Position numbers and translations under genes: made by a program
The notes under the pieces: model-generated
Told to the model about the DNA's origin: nothing
What the model saw: the letters and a program-made list of their open reading frames with translations, nothing else
Databases searched by the model: none
Part shown: piece by piece, positions 33,391 to 45,322 of the stretch
Position numbering within the stretch: position 1 is the stretch's first letter
How the letters are laid out: each line of letters starts with the position of its first letter
DNA from: Hyphomicrobium_A sp963817485
GTDB taxonomy: Bacteria > Pseudomonadota > Alphaproteobacteria > Rhizobiales > Hyphomicrobiaceae
DNA: 64,000 bases
Assembly (NCBI GenBank): GCA_963817485.1
Contig: CAWFOR010000026.1
Coordinates: 124,001 to 188,000, forward strand
Reading direction: 5' to 3'

Positions 33391-34571
33391 TCAGCCAAAG
33401 CGCTTGAAGTCGTTGCGGTCGGAGGTGAGCAGCTCCAGGAAGCGCACGTTGATGTAGATGTTCTCGCGGCCCTCCTGCCGTTCCTGCAGCACGCCCTTCG
33501 CTACCAGCTCCTTCATGTACTTGCTCGCAGTCTGTTCGGTTGCCGAGCTTCGCCTCGACGATGTCGCCGATGCGGCTGTAGGGCTGGGTGAAGATTACCT
33601 CGATCAGCTCGCGGCTGTAGATCTTGGGCGATGCGCGAGCTCACGTACGCGACGGTTGCGTCCATCAGGTCGCGGATGGCGCGGATCTTCGCCGTCGTCC
33701 ACAGCGACGTCTCCTCCACGGCTGTCAGCATGTAGAGCAGCCACGCCTCCCACGCGCCCTTGGTCGTCACGGCGAGCAGGCGGTCGTAGTATTCGCTGCG
33801 ATGCTCGTTGATGTAGCGGCTCAGGTAGAGGATCGGCAGGTCGAGGAGACCTTTGTCGATCAGGAAGAGCGTGTTGAGGATGCGCCCCGTGCGGCCGTTG
33901 CCGTCGGTGAAGGGGTGGATCGCCTCGAACTGGTAGTGGGCGGCGGCCATGCGGATGACCGGATCGAGGTCGTCGTTGTCGTGCAGGAACTTCTCGAGGC
34001 TCGGCGAGCTTCTCGCGCAGCAGCGCTTGCCCCTCGGGCGGCGTGTAGACGATCTTGCCGCTGGGATGCTGGGCGAGAGCGGTGCCGGGAACCTGGCGAA
34101 CGTCGAGGTCGACGTTTTTGATGGCGCGGCAGACGAGCACGGCGGTGCGCGTGCTGAGCGGCCTTTCCTGCACGTCCTTGAAGCCCTGCATGAGAGCGGT
34201 GCGGTAGCGCAGGGCCTCCTTGGTCGCGTCGTCGGCTTTCTCCGGATCGGCGTTGGCGAACTTGAAGAGGGTGTCGTTGGTGGTGACGATGTTCTCGATG
34301 GCGGAGCTGTCGCGGGCCTCGCGCAGGGGAATGGAGTTGATCAGCACGTCCTGGTTGGGGATGAGCCGGGCGGCCTCCTTGAGGCCGGCCAGAGCGCCCT
34401 GCTGGCCCCGACGCACTTGCGCAGCACGGGCACGGTTTCCAGGATTTCGGCGGGAGGGAGCGGGGGAAGGGCGTTATAGGGCTTGGCGGGATCGAATTGG
34501 CCTGATGTGGGTAATTTCTGAGCTTTTTTGACCATATCCGGAGCATATGGGCACGCGGCGAACATGTCCAT
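33391..34571 (-). CDS. Fic family protein (AMPylase) with C-terminal winged helix, frame broken several times
   Basis: Fic proteins transfer AMP or other groups from nucleotides to hydroxyl side chains. The catalytic motif HPFTDGNGRTGR is complete. The N-terminal SSAIEN fits the inhibitory [S/T]xxxE[G/N] helix, so this is a self-inhibited (class II) Fic. A C-terminal winged-helix segment (SKYMKELVAKGVLQERQEGR) ends at NDFKRFG with the stop at 33391. The homologous sequence shifts frame near 34400, 34005, 33630 and 33540. Bridged length is about 390 residues, as usual. The start may be 34571 or the ATG at 34535 (MVKKAQKLP). Strong inverted repeats precede it. Confidence 0.82.
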
Positions 34572-34572
34572 A

Positions 34573-34609
34573 GGATATGGGCAAAAAACTCTGTTTTTTG
34601 CCCATATCC
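34573..34609. promoter_or_regulatory. 17-bp inverted repeat upstream of fic
   Basis: GGATATGGGCAAAAAAC (34573-34589) and its exact complement (34593-34609) flank TCT. Related copies of CATATCC and ATATGGGCA occur at 34533-34552, overlapping the proposed start region. This may be an operator for autoregulation by the Fic winged helix, or a hairpin in the leader; with the T run it could also terminate transcription entering from either side. Confidence 0.55.
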
Positions 34610-34629
34610 ACCACGATTAGGGTATGCCG

Positions 34630-34660
34630 CACCCGTATCGGCAGTACGCCGATACGGGTG
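34630..34660 (-). terminator. Hairpin after the DUF1223 gene
   Basis: CACCCGTATCGGC (34630-34642) and GCCGATACGGGTG (34648-34660) form a perfect 13-bp stem with loop AGTAC, 17 bp downstream of the DUF1223 stop. There is no T run, so termination is only probable. Confidence 0.5.
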
Positions 34661-34676
34661 TCGGGTTAGCGACCGA

Positions 34677-35436
34677 CTACCAGAGCCCGGTCCAGGCGGA
34701 GCCGAGGATGGGGCCGGCCTTGCCCTGCTGCAGGAGCACGATGCACGCCTCCGTCTCCGGGCGCATCACGGCGTTGCGGGCGAGCTGCAGGTTCATCGCC
34801 TTGCCGCTCCAGGTGCCGACGGGCAGGAGCTCGCGCACGATGTTGGTGTAGGTCAGCGTCTTGCCCTTGTTCTCGCCGCGCTGGACTGGGGACCGTCGCC
34901 ACCTTCTGCACCACCGCAAACCAGATCGTCGCTTCCTTCGGCTCGGTGCCGGGAGGGGCGGCGCCCGCCTCGATGATGATGGCGTTGCGCTCGTGCCAGA
35001 AGCGCAGCGGCACGCGGATGGGATTGAGTTTCTCGTCCGTCTCCTTGATCGCCGCGTTGATGGCACCGGCGTCGCTGCCGTTGACGCCCATCATGCCGTT
35101 GACGACGACCTGCGGCGTGTAGATGGCGCCGTCGCCGCGCGAGCGTGCGTAGGCCTTCTGGCGCTCGCTGTTCTTCTCGGATGCCAGCGTGTCCTTCCAG
35201 CCGAGGTAGTCCCAGATGTCGACGGGCAGCGACAGCGCGATGACGTCGGGGCGCGAGGCGAAGGAGGCGAGCACGGAGTCGGCCGGCGGGCAGGTGTCGC
35301 AGCCCTGGCTGGTGAACAGCTCGAGCACGGTCTTGGGCGCGGGGAACGACGGATTGATGCCCGGCTCCTGCGCGGAAATGCGCGCAGAAGGCACGAGCAG
35401 GGCAACGATCAAAGCGAGAAGGGACGCAAGCCGCAT
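34677..35436 (-). CDS. DUF1223 thioredoxin-like exported protein, frame broken once
   Basis: An exported protein with a thioredoxin-like fold (DUF1223), common in alphaproteobacteria, function unknown. It has a signal peptide (cleaved near ISAQE), then VLELFTSQGCDTCPPADSVL with a CxxC motif, DIWDYLGWKD, and YTPQVVVNGMMGVNGSD. Near 34885 one extra base (in GTCCCCAGTCC, minus strand) breaks the frame. Dropping it restores VQRGENKGKTLTYTNIVREL and an end at GSAWTGLW, about 253 residues. Confidence 0.85.
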
Positions 35437-35549
35437 GCGGGCGAACTACCTGGAAAGACGACGCCGAACAATAGACTAATTGGCGCTCACCGCGCCTTCA
35501 ACGGCTGTCACGAAAGAGTGAGTCCGGCGCCGGAGTGGGAAGTTGTCCC

Positions 35550-38269
<2,720 letters not shown>

Positions 38270-38497
38270 ATCGTCCTCCCCCAGTTGCTCTCGATGTGGC
38301 TGGCCGTCGTAGCTGGCTGTGAGCGCTAACCTTCCCCGATGAGAGCGGAGGATGGCGCGGATTTGCGCTGGCGCCGGCGGAAGCGTGCCTCTTATATAAG
38401 CCGTCGGCCCCCGGAGCCAGTGGGCCTCCTCCAGGCATTTTGCGGGATTTCCCCTTCGCTTCGCCAGAGCATTCTGCCACGCGGATGATGAAGAGCT

Positions 38498-39136
38498 GTG
38501 CAGCTCGTTGCTGAAAATCTGGTCTTACAGCGCGGCGGGCGCACCGTGGTCGACGGTCTCTCGTTCCGTTTGGCGAGCGGGGAAGCCCTGCTGCTCACGG
38601 GGCCGAACGGCTCCGGCAAGACGACGCTTTTGCGCGCGCTCGCCGGATTTCTAGCGCCGGCTGCGGGTGCGATCCTCGTGCAGGGTGGCCCAGAGGAGCG
38701 CGAGCGTGCGGAGCTCAGCCACTTCATCGGCCACCTCGACGGCCTCAAGGGTCATCTTACGGTGGCGGAGAATCTGAGCTTCTGGGCAGCCTACCTGGAC
38801 GAGGGCGACGACGGGCCAACGGATGAGCGGCTCGAAGCGGCGCTCGATGCCTTCGATCTCGCGGCGCTGGCCGACATCCCGGCAGGCTACCTCTCGGCCG
38901 GGCAGAAACGGCGCCTCGCGCTGGCGCGGCTCGGCGTTGCGCAGCGACCGGTGTGGCTGCTCGACGAGCCGACCGTCTCGCTCGATACCGCGTCGGTCTC
39001 GCTGCTGGTCAAGGCAATCGCCGAGCACGTGGCGGACGGCGGCCTCGCTGTGATTGCCACGCACGTGCCGATGGCGCTGGAGCGAGTGCGCGAGATCCGC
39101 CTCGGTATCGCGGCGGCCGCGGAGACGCCGCGATGA
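38498..39136 (+). CDS. ccmA: Haem exporter ATP-binding protein CcmA
   Basis: CcmA is the ATPase of the CcmABCD complex that releases holo-CcmE during cytochrome c maturation. The 212 residues start at a GTG. Walker A is GPNGSGKTT (35-43), the signature LSAGQKRRLALAR, and Walker B WLLDEPTVSLD. It overlaps ccmB as ATGA. Confidence 0.94.
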   Translation: MQLVAENLVLQRGGRTVVDGLSFRLASGEALLLTGPNGSGKTTLLRALAGFLAPAAGAILVQGGPEERERAELSHFIGHLDGLKGHLTVAENLSFWAAYLDEGDDGPTDERLEAALDAFDLAALADIPAGYLSAGQKRRLALARLGVAQRPVWLLDEPTVSLDTASVSLLVKAIAEHVADGGLAVIATHVPMALERVREIRLGIAAAAETPR

Positions 39137-39798
39137 GGCCGTTCCTCACGCTGGTAGCGCGCGACTTGCGCCTCGCCGTGCGCCAGGGCGGCGCGCTCGG
39201 CACCGCGCTCGGCTTCTACATGCTGGTCGTCACGCTGCTGCCGCTCGGGCTCGGCGCCGACCTCAACCTTCTGTCGCGCATCGCCGCCGGCGTGCTGTGG
39301 ATCGCGCTGCTGTTGTCCGCGCTGCTGTCGCTGCCGCGCGTGTTTGCCAGCGACTACGAGGACGGCTCGCTCGACATTCTGGCAACGGGCTCTCTCCCGC
39401 TGGAGCTGGTGGCGGCTGCCAAGGCGCTGGCGCACTGGATCTCCACCAGCATTCCCCTGGCGCTACTCGCTCCCGTCCTCGGCATCCTGCTCAACCTCGA
39501 GATCGACGCCTACCCCATCCTGGTGGCGACCATGCTGGTCGGCACGCCGGCGGTGAGCTTCATCGGTGCGGTCGGGGCCGCGCTCACCTTGCGCGCCCAC
39601 CGCGGCGGGCTCCTGATCGCGCTGCTTGTGCTGCCGTTCTACGTGCCGACGCTGATTTTCGGCATCGCCTCGATCAGCGCGCTGCTGGGACCCGGCGGCG
39701 TGTCGTCGCCCTTCCTCATTCTCACGGCAATCTCGCTGGCGGCGGTGGTGCTGGGGCCCTTCGCGGCTGCAGCAGCACTCCGCATCCAGATGCAGTAG
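39133..39798 (+). CDS. ccmB: Haem exporter membrane protein CcmB
   Basis: A 221-residue six-helix membrane subunit of CcmABCD. It starts MRPFLTLVARDLRLAVRQGG. FASDYEDGSLDILATGSLPL is the conserved cytoplasmic segment that meets CcmA, and the central VGTPAVSFIGAVGAALTL helix is also typical. It starts inside the ccmA stop codon (ATGA). Confidence 0.93.
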   Translation: MRPFLTLVARDLRLAVRQGGALGTALGFYMLVVTLLPLGLGADLNLLSRIAAGVLWIALLLSALLSLPRVFASDYEDGSLDILATGSLPLELVAAAKALAHWISTSIPLALLAPVLGILLNLEIDAYPILVATMLVGTPAVSFIGAVGAALTLRAHRGGLLIALLVLPFYVPTLIFGIASISALLGPGGVSSPFLILTAISLAAVVLGPFAAAAALRIQMQ

Positions 39799-39853
39799 CG
39801 ATGTTGACCCGGCTCAATTGCGCTTAGGCGCTGAACCCCTTAGATCATTTCCA

Positions 39854-40615
39854 ATGCAGACGATCACCCAGCGGCTCGCCAACCCCACCCAGTTCATGGA
39901 GCTGTCCGCGCGCGTGCTGCCGTGGCTCGCGGGCGCGGCGGCCGCCGTCATCGCCTACGGGCTCTACCTCGCCTTCTTCGTGGCGCCGCCCGACTACCAG
40001 CAGGGCGAGACCGCGCGCATCATGTTCGTGCACGTGCCGTCGGCGTGGCTGTCGATGGCCGGCTACACGGTGATCGCCATCTCCGCCTTCGGGCTCCTGG
40101 TGTTCCGCCACCCGCTGGCGGACGTCTCGGCCAAGGCCGCCGCACCGATCGGCGCCGCCTTCACGTTTCTGGCGCTCGTCACGGGCTCGCTGTGGGGACG
40201 TCCCACCTGGGGCACCTACTGGGTGTGGGACGCGCGGCTCACCTCGGTGCTGATCCTCTTCTTCCTCTACCTCGGGCTCATCGCGTTGCGCTCCTCGATC
40301 GAGGACGAGACGCTCGCGTCGAAGCTGACGGCGGTGCTGGCGCTCGTCGGCATCGTCATGCTGCCGATCATCAAGTTCTCAGTCGAGTACGGCAAGACGC
40401 TGCACCAGAAGGCGAGCGTGCTGCGCCTCGGCGGCCCGACCATGGACCCCTCGCTCCTGCATCCGCTGCTCGTCATGGCGCTGGGGTTCACGCTCCTGTT
40501 TGCGGCGCTGCACGTCAAAGCCATGCGCAACGAGATTTTGCGACGGCGCGTGAAGGCGCTGCAGATGGCCGAGGTCGAGCGGGCGCAGGCCGGCCGGCTG
40601 GCAGCAGCGGAGTAG
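39854..40615 (+). CDS. ccmC: Haem transporter membrane protein CcmC
   Basis: CcmC loads haem onto CcmE in the periplasm. The 253 residues contain the tryptophan-rich WWD-type motif (LWGRPTWGTYWVWDARLTS) and the conserved haem-ligand His residues in FVHVPSAWLSM and KTLHQ. I prefer the ATG at 39854 (MQTITQRLANPTQF); the reading from 39818 adds 12 unlikely residues. Confidence 0.95.
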   Translation: MQTITQRLANPTQFMELSARVLPWLAGAAAAVIAYGLYLAFFVAPPDYQQGETARIMFVHVPSAWLSMAGYTVIAISAFGLLVFRHPLADVSAKAAAPIGAAFTFLALVTGSLWGRPTWGTYWVWDARLTSVLILFFLYLGLIALRSSIEDETLASKLTAVLALVGIVMLPIIKFSVEYGKTLHQKASVLRLGGPTMDPSLLHPLLVMALGFTLLFAALHVKAMRNEILRRRVKALQMAEVERAQAGRLAAAE

Positions 40616-40619
40616 CATT

Positions 40620-40784
40620 GTGGATTTGGGACCGCACGCCGCTTTCATCTGGACCGCCTACGGGCTCGTCACGCTGGTGCTCGCGGGGCTCATCGCGTGG
40701 CTGATCCTCGACGGCCGCGAGCAGGAGCGCCGCTTGAAGGACTTCGCCGCGCGCGGCATCAAGCGCCGCTCCGAGCGCACGTAA
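40620..40784 (+). CDS. ccmD: Haem exporter small subunit CcmD (short gene, GTG start)
   Basis: A 54-residue single-span protein read from a GTG 4 bp after the ccmC stop. The sequence has the CcmD signature GPHAAFIWTAYGLVTLVL, then a transmembrane helix and a basic cytoplasmic tail (REQERRLKDFAARGIKRRS). CcmD stabilises the CcmC-CcmE complex. Position and sequence fit the ccmABCD-G order exactly. Confidence 0.92.
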   Translation: MDLGPHAAFIWTAYGLVTLVLAGLIAWLILDGREQERRLKDFAARGIKRRSERT

Positions 40785-40809
40785 ATCCTCGACAGAAGAG
40801 CGAATAGAA

Positions 40810-41442
40810 ATGCAGAGGCCGGTCGACGAGCAGGGCGGCACGACGAGCGCGGTGGAGGCGCCGCCACGCGCTTCCCGCGGGCTCTCATGGGTCATCATGC
40901 CGGTCGTCGCGTTCGCGGGCCTCGTCGCGCTGTTTGCCTTCGCGCTGACCTCGGGCGACCCCTCGCGGCTGCCCTCGGCCCTAATCGGCAAGCCGGTGCC
41001 GACGATGGAGTTTCCCGCGCTCGAGGGGCTGCTCGATGCCGGGCATCCGGTGCCGGGCTTCACCAGCGCCGACCTCAAGGGCGGCGTCAGCGTCGTGAAT
41101 TTCTGGGCGGCATGGTGCGCCGAATGCGCGGGCGAGCAGGAGCTGCTGTTGGACCTGAAAGCGCGCGCGGGCGTGCCGATCTACGGCGTCAACTACAAGG
41201 ACGACGCGGTCGCCGCGCGCCGCTTCCTCGGCCGCTACGGCAATCCGTTCAAGGCGGTCGGAACCGACAAGGCGGGGCGCAGCGCCATCGAGTGGGGCGT
41301 CTACGGGATGCCGGAGACCTTCGTGATCAACGCCAAGGGCGAGATCGCCTTTAAGCACGTCGGCGCCGTCACGCCCGAGAGCCTGGAGACGAAGCTGCTC
41401 CCCGCCATCGCCGAGGCCCGCGCCGCGCCGCCGCCGAAATAG
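40810..41442 (+). CDS. ccmG: Thiol:disulfide interchange protein CcmG/DsbE
   Basis: A membrane-anchored periplasmic thioredoxin that keeps apocytochrome c cysteines reduced. The 210 residues have an N-terminal anchor (about 27-46), the CcmG segment IGKPVPTMEFPAL, the active site WAAWCAECAGEQ (Cys103 and Cys106) and the cis-Pro loop GVYGMPETFVIN. The active-site dipeptide Ala-Glu differs from the more usual WCxPC. It is 25 bp after ccmD, the last gene of the operon. ccmE, ccmF and ccmH are not in the window. Confidence 0.93.
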   Translation: MQRPVDEQGGTTSAVEAPPRASRGLSWVIMPVVAFAGLVALFAFALTSGDPSRLPSALIGKPVPTMEFPALEGLLDAGHPVPGFTSADLKGGVSVVNFWAAWCAECAGEQELLLDLKARAGVPIYGVNYKDDAVAARRFLGRYGNPFKAVGTDKAGRSAIEWGVYGMPETFVINAKGEIAFKHVGAVTPESLETKLLPAIAEARAAPPPK

Positions 41443-41478
41443 ATACGAAGCTAAACCCGCAAAGACGATGAGCGCGCT

Positions 41479-41511
41479 AACTTCACCTCTCCCTCTGGGA
41501 GAGGTGAAGTT
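41479..41511. repeat. Palindromic intergenic repeat, short form (copy 4)
   Basis: AACTTCACCTCTCCC (41479-41493) and its exact complement (41497-41511) surround TCT. It lies between convergent ccmG and the carbonic anhydrase gene and is nearly identical to copy 1 at 8840. Confidence 0.87.
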
Positions 41512-41535
41512 GGGCCCCTTCCTTCGAGTCGCGAC

Positions 41536-42174
41536 CTAAAGCGGGAAGAACTCGTTGCGCGAGTGGTTCAAGACCGACAGCGTCCCCGTCGCGATGTCGA
41601 AGTAGGCCCCGTGCAGCGACAGCCGCCCCTTGTCCTCGAGCTGGCTGATGAACGGGAACGTGCGCAGGTTCTTGATCGCGGTCTTCACGCCTTCCTTCTC
41701 CAGCGCACGCTGCTTTTCCGCGTGCGGCCGCGTCTGATGCGAGGCGAGCACGCTCAAGCGCGCCTCATCCAGCATCGACATCCAGCGCGAGATGAATTGA
41801 GACTCGGTCTGGATCGCGGCGCTCTGGTCGAGCGCGGCCTTGACGCCGCCGCAGCCCGAGTGGCCCATCACGATGAGGTGCTTGATGCGCAGGTTCAACG
41901 CCGCAAACTCGATCGCCGCGCTGACGCCGTGGAACTTGCCGCCGGTCTCGTAGGGGGGGATCAGGTTCGCCACGTTGCGCACGACGAACAGCTCGCCCGG
42001 CATGGCGCCGAAGATCGTCTCCGGGTCGACGCGGCTGTCGGAGCAGGAGATGATCATCGCCTCGGGCGTCTGCCCGTAGGTCGCCAGCTCCTCATACTGC
42101 TCGGCGTTGGGGAGGAAGTGGCGCTGCTTGAAGCGGCGGAAGCGGTCGGCCAGGTTTTCAGGAAAGCTGCTCAT
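41536..42174 (-). CDS. Beta-class carbonic anhydrase
   Basis: Catalyses CO2 hydration to bicarbonate. The 212 residues have the zinc ligands Cys44 (in SCSDSRVD, with Asp46 and Arg48), His105 and Cys108 (in GHSGCGG). The length and NVANLIPPYE segment are typical of proteobacterial beta-CAs. It is divergent from a SulP transporter across 253 bp, which suggests joint handling of bicarbonate. Confidence 0.95.
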   Translation of the reverse strand: MSSFPENLADRFRRFKQRHFLPNAEQYEELATYGQTPEAMIISCSDSRVDPETIFGAMPGELFVVRNVANLIPPYETGGKFHGVSAAIEFAALNLRIKHLIVMGHSGCGGVKAALDQSAAIQTESQFISRWMSMLDEARLSVLASHQTRPHAEKQRALEKEGVKTAIKNLRTFPFISQLEDKGRLSLHGAYFDIATGTLSVLNHSRNEFFPL

Positions 42175-42427
42175 CGTGCGCTTTCATCCTTTTATATGTG
42201 GCCGGTTCCTATTCCTCGGCGGCCCTCTCGACAACTGCCCAAAGGCATAGCCTGCCGCTACCCGCGCCTGCGACGCGGCAGAACCGCCCTTCTAAAGACG
42301 GGGCAGGCTTGCCGGGGCGGGAGGTAGCCGCTATCGTCCGGCGCTGCTGGGGGGTAGCGCATTTCCGACCGTTGTTGCGAGGGTGCGTCTGCCAGCGTGA
42401 ACCTTGGTCCAGTTGGCACGGAGCGTT

Positions 42428-43984
42428 ATGACCCCCTCGTCCTCCTATACGGCGGAAACCTTCGGCCGCGATTTCCTCGCCTCCGTCGTCGTGTTCCTCG
42501 TCGCCCTGCCCCTGTGCATGGGCATCTCGCTCGCGTCGGGCATGCCGCCGACGGCGGGCATCGTCACCGGAATCATCGGCGGCATCATCGTAGGCGCGAT
42601 CTCCGGCGCGCCCTTGCAGGTCAGCGGACCGGCGGCCGGCCTTTCAGTGCTCGTGTGGCAGCTCGTGCAGCAGTTCGGCGTGGATATGCTGGGTGTCATC
42701 GTGCTTTTTGCAGGTCTCATCCAGCTCGTCGCCGGACTGTGCAAGCTCGGGCAGTGGTTCCGCGCCGTCTCTCCCGCCGTCATCAACGGCATGCTGGCCG
42801 GCATCGGCGTGCTGATCTTCGCCTCACAGTTCCACGTGATGCTCGACTACAAGCCGATCGGCACCGGCATTCAGAACCTGCTCGGCATCCCGGCGTCGAT
42901 CATGAACGCGATCAACGCGGGCGACCACCACCTGCAGGCCGCCGGTATCGGCGCGCTGACCATCGGCACTATCATCGCCTGGAGCCTGCTGACACCGAAG
43001 AGCTGGCGCCTGTTCCCCGCGCCGCTGGTGGGCGCCATCGTAGCGATCGTCGCCGCCGCGGTGCTGGGCCTCGGCGAGATCAACTACGTCAACGTGCCGG
43101 ACAACTTCTGGTCGGTCGCCGTCTATCCGACGCCGGAAAAGCTGATGCGCATCACCGAGTGGCCTGTCCTCGTCGGCGCCATCTCGATTGCGTTCATCGC
43201 CAGCGCCGAGACGCTGCTGTGCGCGACCGCCGTCGATCAGATGCACCGCGGCCCGCGCACCAAGTATGACCGGGAGCTCGCCGCGCAGGGCGTCGGCAAC
43301 AGCATCTGCGGCGTACTTGGCGTGCTGCCGATGACGGGTGTCATCGTGCGCTCGGGCGCCAACGTGGAGGCGGGGGCCGTGACGCGCGCCTCCGCGATCA
43401 TGCACGGCGTGTGGCTCTTGCTGTTCGTCAGCGTGATCCCCTTCTCGCTGCGCTACATTCCGACCTCGGCGCTGGCCGCGATCCTCGTCTACACCGGCTA
43501 CAAGCTCGCCTATCCGAAGGTGGTGCCGAAGCTCCTGCAATTCGGCAAGACCGAGGTCTTCATCTACGTCGTCACCATCGTGATGATCGTGATGACCAAC
43601 CTCTTGGAAGGCGTGCTGGTCGGGCTCGGGCTGTCGCTCTTGAAGCTGCTCTACGCGTTCTCGCATCTGGAGATCCGCAAGGTCGAGACACCAGCCGAGA
43701 ACCGCGTCGACCTTTATCTGGAAGGGTCCGCGACGCTCGTGCGGCTGCCGAAGCTCGCGGCCGAGCTCGAGGGCCTGAAACCCGGCGCGGACGTGCACGT
43801 GCATGTCAATCAGCTCGACTACATCGACCACGCCTGCCTCGACCTTTTGACCAACTGGGACCGCCAGCACAGCGGCACCGGTGGCACGCTCACGATCGAG
43901 TGGGACGAGCTGACGAAGAAGTACCACCAGCGGCGCTCGGCCAACGTGAAGGCGGCGCGGCAGGCGAAGGCCGTCGCGACGTAG
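42428..43984 (+). CDS. SulP family anion transporter with STAS domain
   Basis: A 518-residue SLC26/SulP transporter. The membrane domain has the conserved LPLCMGISLASGMPPTAGIV opening, QVSGPAAGLSVLVWQ and GVLGVLPMTGVIVRSGANVE. A C-terminal STAS domain runs from about 435. I chose the ATG at 42428, 6 bp after GGAG, over a GTG at 42404. SulP proteins carry sulfate, bicarbonate or other anions; the divergent carbonic anhydrase favours bicarbonate, as an inference. Confidence 0.9.
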   Translation: MTPSSSYTAETFGRDFLASVVVFLVALPLCMGISLASGMPPTAGIVTGIIGGIIVGAISGAPLQVSGPAAGLSVLVWQLVQQFGVDMLGVIVLFAGLIQLVAGLCKLGQWFRAVSPAVINGMLAGIGVLIFASQFHVMLDYKPIGTGIQNLLGIPASIMNAINAGDHHLQAAGIGALTIGTIIAWSLLTPKSWRLFPAPLVGAIVAIVAAAVLGLGEINYVNVPDNFWSVAVYPTPEKLMRITEWPVLVGAISIAFIASAETLLCATAVDQMHRGPRTKYDRELAAQGVGNSICGVLGVLPMTGVIVRSGANVEAGAVTRASAIMHGVWLLLFVSVIPFSLRYIPTSALAAILVYTGYKLAYPKVVPKLLQFGKTEVFIYVVTIVMIVMTNLLEGVLVGLGLSLLKLLYAFSHLEIRKVETPAENRVDLYLEGSATLVRLPKLAAELEGLKPGADVHVHVNQLDYIDHACLDLLTNWDRQHSGTGGTLTIEWDELTKKYHQRRSANVKAARQAKAVAT

Positions 43985-44079
43985 CCGGCATCCCGGCAGC
44001 CGCTCCCAGAGCGGGACAGCAAGCCGGTGGGGGCGCTACGCTTCAACGATACACTGGGTCCCGGATGGCTCGCGTCTGC

Positions 44080-44115
44080 GACATGCCCGCCGACCTTCCC
44101 CTGGGAGAGGTGAAA
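44080..44115. repeat. Decayed palindromic repeat remnant (copy 5)
   Basis: The stretch reads GCCGACCTTCCCCTGGGAGAGGTGAAAT and keeps the right arm GGGAGAGGTGAA of the short repeat, while the left arm has diverged. It again lies at a convergent junction (SulP gene and nhaA). Confidence 0.6.
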
Positions 44116-45303
44116 TTAGCCGCGCGTCACGCTGCGCAGGAACAGATACCCTGCGAGCGCGGAGGCGACCGATCCGGCGAGCACGCCGATGCGGATCTCG
44201 GCCGCGTGCTCGGGGCCGGCAAACGCCAGCATGCCGATGAACAGGCTCATGGTGAAGCCGATGCCGCCCAGGATGGCGACACCGAAGAGCTGCGGCCACG
44301 TCGCGCCCTCCGGCTTGCCGGCGAGCTTCAAGGCGATCGCCGCGAACGAGCAGCCGAAGATGCCGATGGGCTTACCGAGGAACAGCCCGAGCGCGATGCC
44401 CATGGGGATGGTGCCCGCGAGCTTTGCCAGCGTTAGCCCGGCGAGCGAGACGCCGGCATTGGCGAAGGCGAAGGCCGGCAGCACGCCAAATGTCACCCAC
44501 GGGTGCAGGCTCTCCTCCAGCCGCTCCAGCATGCCCTGCTTTTCGCCCGGCTTTGGCGCCAGCGGGATCGCGAGCGCAGTGACGACGCCGGACAGCGTCG
44601 CGTGCACTCCGGATTTCAAGACGCACACCCAGATGAACAGCCCGACGAGCGCGTAAGCGGCGATGCTGCCCACACCTCTCCTATTGAGCACCCCCAACAC
44701 CGCGACGCCGACAGCAGCCAGCGCCAGCGCCAGCCACGACAGCTCCGAGGTGTAGAACACGGCGATGATGAGGATGGCGCCAAGGTCGTCGATGATGGCG
44801 AGCGCCAACAGGAACACTTTGAGCGAGGTGGGGATGCGCGGGCCGAGCAGCGCCAGCACGCCGACCGCGAAGGCGATGTCGGTCGCGGCGGGGATGGCCC
44901 AGCCGTGCAGCGCCGCCGGGTCGCCGCGGTTGATCGCGAGGTAGATGAGCGCCGGCACCGCCATGCCGCCCGCTGCCGCGATGACAGGGAGCGCCGCCTG
45001 CTGGCGCGTCGACAGCTCGCCCACGAGCAGCTCGCGCTTGATCTCGAGCCCGACCAGGAAAAAGAAGATCGCCATCAGGCCGTCGTTGATCCAGTGCAAG
45101 AGCGGCTTGCCGATCTGGATGCCGTCCACCGTCAGCATCAGCGGCGTCTCGAGCAGGACATCGTAGAGATGGCTCGCCGGCGAGTTCTGCAGGATCAGCG
45201 CAAGGATGGCCGCCGCCAGCAGTACGATGCCGCCCGCCGCCTCGTGCTGGAAGAAGGCGAGCGCGCCGGCGACGCGCTGGCTTGCGGGCTTTTTCGTGGC
45301 CAT
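44116..45303 (-). CDS. nhaA: Na+/H+ antiporter NhaA
   Basis: An electrogenic 2H+/Na+ antiporter of the inner membrane. The 395-residue product starts MATKKPASQRVAGALAFFQH. It shows the opening helix with GGIVLLAAAILALILQNSP, the conserved transport site in IPAATDIAFAVGVLALLG (the DIAFA Asp) followed by AIIDDLGAILIIAVFY (Asp pair), and about eleven hydrophobic helices. The gene is intact. Confidence 0.95.
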   Translation of the reverse strand: MATKKPASQRVAGALAFFQHEAAGGIVLLAAAILALILQNSPASHLYDVLLETPLMLTVDGIQIGKPLLHWINDGLMAIFFFLVGLEIKRELLVGELSTRQQAALPVIAAAGGMAVPALIYLAINRGDPAALHGWAIPAATDIAFAVGVLALLGPRIPTSLKVFLLALAIIDDLGAILIIAVFYTSELSWLALALAAVGVAVLGVLNRRGVGSIAAYALVGLFIWVCVLKSGVHATLSGVVTALAIPLAPKPGEKQGMLERLEESLHPWVTFGVLPAFAFANAGVSLAGLTLAKLAGTIPMGIALGLFLGKPIGIFGCSFAAIALKLAGKPEGATWPQLFGVAILGGIGFTMSLFIGMLAFAGPEHAAEIRIGVLAGSVASALAGYLFLRSVTRG

Positions 45304-45322
45304 GCGCTGGGCTCCCCGGTGG

